Source of the DNA: JBOHHR01 sp050740975
GTDB taxonomy: Bacteria > Pseudomonadota > Gammaproteobacteria > JBOHHR01
Assembly (NCBI GenBank): GCA_050740975.1
Contig: JBOIEE010000125.1
Span: forward strand, 1-5,627
Reading direction: 5' to 3'
Length of the DNA: 5,627 nt
The notes below the pieces were generated by a model that had not been told where the DNA came from, ran no database searches, and was given only the letters and a program-made list of their open reading frames with translations. Shown here one piece after another: positions 1-5,112 of this stretch (positions are counted from its first letter, which is position 1; every line of letters starts with the position of its first letter). The translations under genes and the position numbers were made by a program.

Positions 1-2
1 AG

Positions 3-195
3 ATCGGCGAGCTCAACAGCGCCGCTCGCGGGATCGCAAGCGGCGACTTAAACCAGCGTGTGGAAACCAGCGGTATCGTCGGCATCGTTGAAATCGGGAT
101 CCTGGCCGCATCGTTTAACGAAATGACTAGACAGCTCAAGGAATCTATCAAGAATCTCAAAGAGACAACGGCCGCGAAGGAGAGGATTGAAAGCG
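3..195 (+). pseudogene. HAMP-domain fragment of a sensor/RsbU-type phosphatase, 3' truncated
   Basis: The reading frame is open from the left edge (first codon at position 3), so the gene starts outside the window. The peptide shows the second half of a HAMP domain: an IASGDL turn, an EIG...L...FNEM second helix, then a helical linker ending in KETTAAKERIES. From memory of the family, this linker leads into the catalytic domain of SpoIIE/RsbU-like PP2C phosphatases, where it usually continues as ELxIAxxIQ. Here the match stops at about position 195. The frame then runs on to a stop at 594-596, but only as antisense of vapC, so that part is not real protein sequence. HAMP domains pass signals from membrane sensors to cytoplasmic output domains; with no output domain this copy should be dead. 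The HAMP call is fairly secure; the phosphatase assignment rests on the linker only. Confidence 0.6.
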
Positions 196-218
196 GCCCC
201 ACAGGTCGTGATGCCCCG

Positions 219-635
219 TCAGCCTTTCGCGGCCCAGTCCTGCCAGACGAGACCGCTGACACGCGCGAACTCCGAGACATTCGCGGTTACAAGCGTTGCC
301 CCGATTCTAAGCGCCTGAGCAGCGATCAAGAAGTCATAAGGGCCGATTGGCGTTCCTGCCGTTTCCAACGCGGCGCGCAGATCACCGGCGTGCATGGCGT
401 CCTCCTCATCGAAGGAAACGACGCCGATGGTACCCGAGAGGAAGACACGCAGCCGTTCGGCGTTTTCACGACGCCGTTCGCTCCGCGCAACCCCAAACCA
501 AAGCTCGAACAACACCACCGACGAGACCCTGACGGAAGCGCCCTTGGCCGCCGCGCGCCGCAGTTGCTTGCGAACGGCGATGGGCTGGTTTTTTAGCAGA
601 GCGATGACGGCGTTAGTGTCGAGAAGGTAGGTCAC
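219..635 (-). CDS. vapC: VapC toxin, PIN-domain ribonuclease
   Basis: A 138-residue PIN-domain protein of normal VapC length. VapC toxins are metal-dependent endoribonucleases, typically cutting tRNA or rRNA, and are neutralised by the VapB encoded just upstream. The acidic active-site residues can be read off: D6 in LLDTN, E44 in VLFELWFG, D101 in IGPYDFLIAAQA, and N119 in LVTANVSEF, where the family has Asp or Asn. The C-terminal ARVSGL segment also fits VapC. I chose the GTG at 635-633 because it overlaps the vapB stop codon (GTGA) and puts the first catalytic Asp near the N terminus as usual. A longer frame back to 728 only reads across vapB out of frame. No damage is visible, so the toxin appears functional. 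Confidence 0.92.
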   Translation of the reverse strand: MTYLLDTNAVIALLKNQPIAVRKQLRRAAAKGASVRVSSVVLFELWFGVARSERRRENAERLRVFLSGTIGVVSFDEEDAMHAGDLRAALETAGTPIGPYDFLIAAQALRIGATLVTANVSEFARVSGLVWQDWAAKG

Positions 636-880
636 TCGAACAGGTCCTTCGCCTCGGGCATCGGTGGTTGACGGCGACCGTCCTCCATGAACGGCACGTC
701 GGAGAAGCGGTCCAGTTCGGCGAACCAAACGTCCATATCGGTCACTATCGGTTCCAGCAGAATGCCGCTTTCGACGCGCCGCACCCGCACGCGGTCCCCC
801 GGCAGGCGAAACGCCAAAGGCAGGCGTACGGCCTGGCTGCTGCCGTGCATAAAGATTTTTGCAATGCCGGTATTGGACAT
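632..880 (-). CDS. vapB: VapB antitoxin, AbrB/MazE-type DNA-binding fold
   Basis: An 82-residue antitoxin. Residues 1 to about 45 form a SpoVT/AbrB-type swapped-hairpin DNA-binding domain; the segment SSQAVRLPLAFRLPGDRV is highly characteristic. The C-terminal part (WFAELDRF, FMEDGR, KDLFE) is the toxin-binding tail that normally wraps VapC and blocks its active site. The ATG at 880-878 is preceded by a good ribosome binding site (AGGAAGG, complement of 883-889). An upstream TTG at 892 is possible but overlaps that site, so it is unlikely. The gene precedes vapC and overlaps it by 4 bp, so the two are translationally coupled. The protein probably represses its own promoter through the palindrome at 895-909. 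Confidence 0.92.
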   Translation of the reverse strand: MSNTGIAKIFMHGSSQAVRLPLAFRLPGDRVRVRRVESGILLEPIVTDMDVWFAELDRFSDVPFMEDGRRQPPMPEAKDLFE

Positions 881-894
881 CGCCTTCCTCAATG

Positions 895-909
895 TATATT
901 CTAAATATA
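895..909. promoter_or_regulatory. Probable VapB operator palindrome
   Basis: A perfect inverted repeat on the + strand, TATATT-CTA-AATATA (6-bp arms, 3-bp centre). Its right half is the -10 box of the vapBC promoter, and its left half covers the expected start site. A/T-rich palindromes over the promoter are typical autoregulatory sites for VapB/VapBC complexes, so binding here would block RNA polymerase. The regulatory role is inferred. Confidence 0.55.
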
Positions 910-932
910 TATCAGCGTACGGCGTGAAGCAA
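904..932 (-). promoter_or_regulatory. vapBC promoter (sigma70-like)
   Basis: On the minus strand a -35 box TTGCTT (complement of 927-932) and a -10 box TATATT (complement of 904-909) are separated by exactly 17 bp. Transcription would start near 897, leaving a leader of about 17 nt before the vapB ATG at 880. This is read from sequence only. Confidence 0.6.
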
Positions 933-1040
933 GAATAGCGTCCTCTTTCCGGTCACCGATGTTCCGTTTTCGGAGTTACAACGTTACAACGACGTTGACC
1001 GGGCTATCATGCAGAAAGTCCCTAACCAATTCGGAGAAGT

Positions 1041-1137
1041 GTCGTTCCGGTAGCGATTGCCGGAATCCACAGCACAAGGACCTGTGCGCCGCACGCCTCC
1101 CTGCGCACTAGATGACGGCAATCCCTGCCGACATGAC
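1041..1137. repeat. Imperfect inverted repeat, REP/MITE-like element
   Basis: The 29-bp arm at 1041-1069 pairs with the arm at 1109-1137 in inverted orientation at 21 of 29 positions. The inner 39 bp hold a further perfect 6-bp stem (GTGCGC at 1084-1089 with GCGCAC at 1103-1108). The outer GTCNTTCC / GGAATCCA-like wording and the closing ATGACGG resemble the common proteobacterial repeats that begin CGTCATTCC and end GGAATGACGG, in degraded form. This is the only structure seen in the roughly 400 bp between the vapBC promoter and the next probable gene; no coding region there is convincing. Confidence 0.5.
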
Positions 1138-1331
1138 GGGTAACCGCAATACGTTCAAGCGACTGCCGTAGTCCAAGCGTGACCGCGCACGGTAATTCCG
1201 TGGCCGGAGTTGCTCGTGCTTGTCCCCATCTGTTAGCGGTCTGTAAGCATGCCCGATGCACCGAGTGTGGAAATCCTACCGTGGTGAAACCTACCGTGAA
1301 ACCTTTGAGACGAAGTTACGCTTGGGCACGC

Positions 1332-1763
1332 ATGATCGACGATGATCTTCTCGCGGGTGAATACCGGATCCGACTGCGTGGCCCCATAAGCGTGGATTAT
1401 CTGGGCCGGACCACCGTGCAAGAGATGGCGATCCCCGGCGGCGGGAGACGGCTGGTGTTCTGGGCGCCCGAGACTCTGGTGAAACTCGCGATCCCCAAAA
1501 AGATAGCGCTCGGCGCCGCGATGGTGCGCTCCCTCGACCAGGTGATCGACGCTGAGACCGGGCGGGTGGCAGGCATTGGCGCAGCCATCGTGATGCGACG
1601 GGAAGGATTGGATCAAGAGCTTTATGTGCGATTACTTTCGGGGACCTTAGATCTCGACTCTCACACGCCGCTCACCGGGCGCCTCCGGTGCGAGGTTACG
1701 AATGCCAAGGGCGAGAACGTTGAATTAGATCTATGCTTTCGTGAGATAGGCAATGCGTGCTGA
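1332..1763 (+). CDS. Protein of unknown function
   Basis: A 143-residue reading frame with coding-like third-position G/C bias and well-ordered composition, but no family I recognise. It has no signal peptide or membrane segment. Alternating hydrophobic and charged stretches (for example YRIRLRGPISVDYL near residues 11-24 and ELYVRLLSGTLDL near 99-111) suggest a beta-rich cytoplasmic protein. A glycine-rich turn (PGGGRR) lies near residue 36. The frame stays open back to a GTG at 1179, adding 51 residues with four cysteines. I prefer the ATG at 1332 because the upstream part is less protein-like and contains a duplicated CCTACCGTG stretch (about 1275-1300). No strong ribosome binding site marks either start, so the start is uncertain. 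Its neighbours give no functional hint. Confidence 0.5.
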   Translation: MIDDDLLAGEYRIRLRGPISVDYLGRTTVQEMAIPGGGRRLVFWAPETLVKLAIPKKIALGAAMVRSLDQVIDAETGRVAGIGAAIVMRREGLDQELYVRLLSGTLDLDSHTPLTGRLRCEVTNAKGENVELDLCFREIGNAC

Positions 1764-2009
1764 ACGCTTGGACAAACCAACCACGCCTAACCGCAAGCCG
1801 CGTCTTGTTAGAAACCATCGCTATCGCTGTGCTGATCTGTAAGTCATCTGTTAGCGCTCTCGTCGTATCCTGCTCGCCGTCAAGAAATGCTGTTGGAGGC
1901 GTTTTTCACACACACCCTGCGACACAGGTGAGGCTCGACGGAGCTTAGCGGGAGCACTCGGTCTTATGTGCAATCGAGGTATGACCTCCAATTACGAGGA
2001 GGGATCATT
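1764..2009 (+). other. Non-coding leader region before the oxidoreductase remnant
   Basis: I see no credible gene here; a 63-codon frame at 1757-1948 has no recognisable features. The last part is the leader of the next gene. It contains the hairpin GAGGT-ATG-ACCTC (1976-1988) and the strong ribosome binding site GAGGAGGG (1996-2003), 6 bp before the ATG at 2010. No clear sigma70 promoter stands out. Confidence 0.4.
1996..2003 (+). promoter_or_regulatory. Strong ribosome binding site
   Basis: GAGGAGGG lies 6 bp before the ATG at 2010. It fixes that start over the in-frame upstream ATG at 1968, which would put 14 residues in front of the signal peptide. The CCTCC at 1985-1989 could pair with it. 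Confidence 0.7.
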
Positions 2010-2509
2010 ATGAAACGACAAGAGCAGCGGAATGCCTTTGTGGTGGCCATTATGGTGCTAGCTCTACCGATATCGATAGCGCAGGCAGAGCTTACGGATG
2101 TCACACAAACAACGCCAAATGTACCCGGTGGCGCCATCGGGAAATCGCTCGAGCAACAGTTGGCACTGGGCGAGGCGACGAGCTTACTCCAGGATCATCC
2201 ATCTATGTAATTAAGCGCGACCCGGCCCGGTCAGTCCGCCGCGGTCGCCAGCTCTTTACAACGCAAGTTTACGATGGGCCAGGGGTTCGGTCCGCGGGTG
2301 AACAATGACTCAGTTGGCGATATCCATGAAAATCCGGCTCTAGGAGCCGGATTAGTCGACAGTTGTGCGGGTTGCCATGGCCGCCCAAGAGGTACAGTGG
2401 GATTCGGCGGCGACGTGGTCACAAGGCCCGACAGTCGCGATGCGCCCCATCTGTTCGGGCTCGGGCTCGCGGAGATGCTAGCAGACGAACTAGCGTATCG
2501 GACCCGAGA
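2010..2509 (+). pseudogene. Di-haem oxidoreductase-like secreted cytochrome, frameshifted and 3' truncated
   Basis: Translation from the ATG at 2010 gives a signal peptide: a basic start (MKRQEQR), a hydrophobic core at residues 8-22, and an AQA cleavage motif near residue 26. It then reads NVPGGAIGKSLEQQ and leaves the conserved frame. The family-like sequence continues in a second frame (VGTGRGDELTPGSSIYVIKR, then RRGRQLF) and returns to the first frame at RKFTMGQGFGPRVNNDS. A CAGCH haem-c motif follows at 2364-2378, then GFGGDVVTRPDSRDAPHLFG and LGLAEMLADE. I place a 1-nt loss near 2159 and a 1-nt gain near 2258. As written, translation stops at TAA 2208-2210 after 66 residues. The motifs match the DUF1111/COG3488 di-haem, CcpA-like putative peroxidase family, whose members are periplasmic and much longer. 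After about 2490 the sequence changes into a different gene. The exact subfamily is from memory. Confidence 0.65.
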
Positions 2510-3361
2510 GAGGTCTTCGCCGAGGCACGTCGTCTCCTCACCTGGCACTACCAGTGGATCGCGCTTCACGAGATCTTACCGTCGTTCATCGGCCAGACGC
2601 TGGTCAACGAGATCCTGAGGAACGGGCGGCGCTTCTACCATCCGAGGAGCCAAAAGGCCGCGTTCATCCCGGTCGAGTTCCAGGGTGCCGCGTACCGCTT
2701 TGCCCACAGCATCGTGCGCCCCTCCTACCGCGCCAATTTCACGGGCGACCCCGACGGCCAGTTCGGCGGCCAGTTCTTCGGGATGATCTTCGACCCCGCC
2801 GGACAAGGCCAGGCCGACCCCATCGACCTTCGCGGCGGCACGCGGGCGCCCAGGCGCTTCATCGGCTGGCCGACGTTCTTCGATTTCGGCGACGGCACGC
2901 TCAGGCCGCGGAAGCGAATCGACACGAGGATCTCGACCCCGCTGCTCAACCTGCCGCTCGGCGCCATCCCCAGCGGGGCGCCTCCGACATCGCTCCCTCA
3001 ACGCAACCTACTCCGGCACCTCACCTGGGATCTCCCGTCCGGTCAGAGCATCGCCAACCGCATGGGGGTCACGGCCCTCAGCGCGTCGGACTTCGCGGAG
3101 CTCGCCGGTTTCGGGCTCGGCCTCGAGAGCAACACGCCACTCTGGTACTACGTGCTGAAGGAGGCCGAGTTGATGGAGGGTGGCCAGATCCTGGGACCGG
3201 TCGGGGGCCGCATCGTCGGAGAGGTCATCATCGGACTCCTGCAGACGGACCGCAACTCCTTCCTCTCCGTGCAGCCCGACTGGCGTCCCACGCTGGGGGG
3301 CGCCGGCGAGTTCCGGATGGTGGACTTCCTCAACTTCGCCGGCGTCGGAGGCACCAGATGA
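2510..3361 (+). pseudogene. Haem peroxidase (animal peroxidase superfamily), C-terminal part, 5' truncated
   Basis: The frame encodes 283 residues, starting EVFAEARRLLTWHYQWIALH and ending FLNFAGVGGTR at a TGA. Recognisable landmarks of bacterial members of PF03098 follow in order: the WHYQWIxLH helix; PVEFQGAAYRFAHSIVRP with the likely proximal haem-ligand His at 2705-2707; FFDFGDG; RNLLR...LPSGQSIA; TPLWYYVLKEAE; and GPVGGRIVGEV. These enzymes use H2O2 to oxidise diverse substrates. The N-terminal region with the distal His and the haem-ester residues is absent, and no start codon or ribosome binding site lies at the head of the fragment, so it should be inactive. Its third codon positions are markedly richer in G and C than those of the oxidoreductase remnant before it. 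No internal frameshift is visible, so the truncation may be recent. Confidence 0.75.
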
Positions 3362-3461
3362 GGATCGCCTTGGCATACTCTTGGGTCACCGCCGCGCCGG
3401 GATGAGGGATGGTTGACGATCTCAGTGATTGGCAACCATACCAACCACAGGAGATCCCATC

Positions 3462-3705
3462 ATGCAGGCAAGCCAAGTATTACATAATCTTACATAAACT
3501 CCTTCAGAAGGTCTGCTCGGAGATGCACAAGCTGCGTCGCACGGCGCTGTTTGTGAAGGTAATGGCTGCGCTACACGGGGAGGTGCTGACAGTGACGCAT
3601 CTCGGGCGGTCGATTACCAGTGCGGCCAAAGAGAAGCACTGTATCAAGCGCGCGGATCGGTTGTTGTCCAATCGCCGGCTGCAGGGGGAGCGCGTGGGTA
3701 TCTGA
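3462..3705 (+). pseudogene. IS4-family transposase, N-terminal remnant with frameshift
   Basis: A ribosome binding site (AGGAGA, 3449-3454) and the ATG at 3462 start MQASQVLH. A 10-bp tandem duplication (TTACATAATC repeated at about 3479-3498) then shifts the frame into an early stop. Skipping one copy gives KLLQKVCSEMHKLRRTALF, MAALHGEVLTVTHLGRSI and KHCIKRADRLLSNRRLQGER, which is the N-terminal region typical of IS4-type DDE transposases. The reading frame ends at TGA 3703-3705. The catalytic DDE core, which should occupy the next 250-300 residues, is missing. The copy therefore cannot move. No convincing pair of terminal inverted repeats or target duplication could be assigned. Confidence 0.65.
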
Positions 3706-3953
3706 TCGCCGGGTTAGGGGTAGGGTCAACCAACCCCTCTCGCAGCATGTAAACGAGTTGATACAATTGTTAGGCAGTTAATTTGGATTCTGCTTCGCTG
3801 TCGTTAAACTCAAACAGCACTCGGAGTTCCTTGGCCTGTTGTTGCCCTCCTCCCTACTTTGTGTCTTAAAGGATCTGCAGCACGGATTTTACATGGGCTC
3901 CTTGATAAAGCCCTGCTGTACCTGCTCCGAATAGGCTTCCATGAACTCTTTAA
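3706..3953. other. Intergenic stretch without a recognised gene
   Basis: No complete gene is visible. On the minus strand, 3889-3951 reads as a protein-like C-terminal tail (KEFMEAYSEQVQQ, ending KEPM and a TAA at 3891-3889). It is in the same frame as epmA upstream, on the far side of the hairpin element. A second minus-strand scrap of about 27 codons before a stop near 3774 (KELRVLFEFND...) may be another remnant. Neither can be assigned to a family. Confidence 0.3.
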
Positions 3954-4107
3954 GGGCACTTCGATTAATTCGAAGTGCCCATCCTCACAGGAAGGTGAGG
4001 GCATGGGTCAAATTACGTCAAGTGATTGACCCATGGAGCAAAGCAACAACCACGCTTTTCCCTTTGCGATTCGATAAATTGCAGGGAAGCAATTAATCGA
4101 AGTGCAG
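3954..4107. repeat. Five-hairpin foldback element with 15-bp terminal inverted repeats
   Basis: Five inverted repeats lie end to end. H1: 3954-3980, 11-bp perfect stem GGGCACTTCGA, 5-nt loop. H2: 3983-4000, 6-bp stem CCTCAC. H3: 4002-4035, 10-bp perfect stem CATGGGTCAA. H4: 4038-4067, 6-bp stem GCAAAG. H5: 4070-4101, 13-bp stem TTCGATAAATTGC with one A/A mismatch. Only 1-2 nt separate them. In addition GCACTTCGATTAATT (3956-3970) recurs exactly in inverted orientation at 4091-4105, so the ends can also pair with each other. TTAA stands directly outside both ends (3950-3953 and 4108-4111). No protein is encoded. It may be a small non-autonomous mobile element, a structured RNA or a terminator region for efp-epmA; sequence alone cannot decide. 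Confidence 0.6.
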
Positions 4108-5112
4108 TTAATTAACCCCAGCGTTGCATAAATCGCCAGCACTACGATCAAAGGGAAACGCCATCACTTCCTCCAGGCGTTTCACACCGGCGGCTATCAT
4201 CACCAGGCGATCAAAGCCGAGCGCAATACCAGCGCATTCCGGCATTCCGCACTCGAGCGCCGCTAACAAGCGCTCATCTAGAGGCACTTCCGGCAGTCCA
4301 GCATGGCGGCGTTTGGCATTCTCGGCCATAAACCGCATCCTTTGTGCCACCGGATCGGTCAGTTCGTGATACCCGTTGCCTAGCTCTATTCCCGAGACGA
4401 ACACCTCGAAACGCTCTGCGACGGGTGGATTGCTTTCGCGGATCTGGGCATAGGCGCATTGGGATATCGGATAATCGTACAGCAAGGTTGGGTGCGGTGT
4501 ACCGAGATGAGGCGTTACGCAACGGCTCATCAAGAAGTCCAGGTAGACGGCCTCATCAGCGGACTGGGTGAGCCGAAGCCCGTTCTTGCGCGCAACCGTT
4601 TCCAGCTCGCTCAGGCTCGCCTGGTGCGGATCGAAGCCGAGAAATCGATCAAACGCTTGCGCTACTGACAAGCGCTCGTGTCGATCCGCACCCAGCGTCA
4701 CCCTTAGGAGATCGGCCACTTCATCCATCAGCGCATTATGATCGAATCCCGGGCGATACCATTCGAGCAGAGAGAATTCCGGCTGGTGCAGACGCCCCCG
4801 TTCATTGTCCCGAAAGGCATGCGCGATCTGGTAGATGGGACCGCTGCCTGCGGCCAACAAGCGTTTCATCGGGAACTCCGGGGAGGTCTGTAAGTAGTAC
4901 TCCGAGTTAGGATCAACGAGAGATCTCAGGCGCATGGGCATTAGGTTCGGATCGGTACCGGGGGCCACGGTCAACAGCGGCGTGTCGACTTCTAACACCC
5001 CGCGCTCGGAGAAAAAGCGACGCACGCAGGCCAATAGATCCGCCCGCAGCCTCAAAGTGCGAGGTGTCCAGCAGGGGCGCCAATCGAGCGCACTAGCGGC
5101 CGGCTTTGTCAC
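4108..5112 (-). CDS. epmA: EF-P--(R)-beta-lysine ligase EpmA
   Basis: A 334-residue class II aminoacyl-tRNA synthetase paralogue resembling the LysRS catalytic core without the anticodon-binding domain. It activates (R)-beta-lysine with ATP and attaches it to the conserved lysine of EF-P. Visible motifs: the GTDPNLMP segment (52-59), TSPEF (76-80), motif 2 FRDNERGRLHQPEFSLLEWYR (100-120), GIELGNGYHEL in the active site, and motif 3 GIALGFDR (295-302). The GTG start at 5112 overlaps the efp stop codon (GTGA), which argues for coupled translation. E. coli EpmA is about 325 residues and such proteins normally end shortly after the AFxxDRA motif. Here about ten further residues (AGDLCNAGVN) run up to the hairpin element, whose TTAA border supplies the stop. 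The catalytic part appears intact. Confidence 0.93.
   Translation of the reverse strand: MTKPAASALDWRPCWTPRTLRLRADLLACVRRFFSERGVLEVDTPLLTVAPGTDPNLMPMRLRSLVDPNSEYYLQTSPEFPMKRLLAAGSGPIYQIAHAFRDNERGRLHQPEFSLLEWYRPGFDHNALMDEVADLLRVTLGADRHERLSVAQAFDRFLGFDPHQASLSELETVARKNGLRLTQSADEAVYLDFLMSRCVTPHLGTPHPTLLYDYPISQCAYAQIRESNPPVAERFEVFVSGIELGNGYHELTDPVAQRMRFMAENAKRRHAGLPEVPLDERLLAALECGMPECAGIALGFDRLVMIAAGVKRLEEVMAFPFDRSAGDLCNAGVN

Noticed and set aside
60..596. A 178-codon open frame on the + strand
   Set aside because: Only the part before about 195 is protein-like (HAMP). The rest is antisense to vapC, which has a full set of family motifs.
635..728. Longer VapC start at 728
   Set aside because: The extra 31 residues read across vapB out of frame and would displace the N-terminal catalytic Asp; the GTG at 635 overlaps the vapB stop neatly.
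975..990. Tandem GTTACAAC repeat
   Set aside because: Only two 8-bp units with no associated gene or structure; not enough to call an iteron or binding site.
1227..1860. Near-identical 16-mers CATCTGTTAGCG(G/C)TCT at 1227-1242 and 1845-1860
   Set aside because: One such pair is within reach of chance in a window of this size, and nothing around either copy is shared.
2576..3001. Minus-strand frames over the peroxidase (also 3008-3376 and 3148-3444)
   Set aside because: Low-complexity shadows with no recognisable domain, opposite a clearly conserved coding strand.
2554..3405. A 283-codon frame overlapping the peroxidase
   Set aside because: Its Arg/Pro/His-rich composition is that of a shadow frame of a G/C-rich gene; the peroxidase motifs are in the other frame.
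3411..3731. GGTTGAC (3411-3417) and GTCAACC (3725-3731) as terminal repeats of the IS4 remnant
   Set aside because: Only 7 bp match, the sequence diverges right after, and no target duplication flanks them.
3810..4004. 64-codon minus-strand frame across the hairpin element
   Set aside because: It runs through the palindromes of H1-H2, has no ribosome binding site and does not resemble a protein; the protein-like tail at 3889-3951 is in a different frame.
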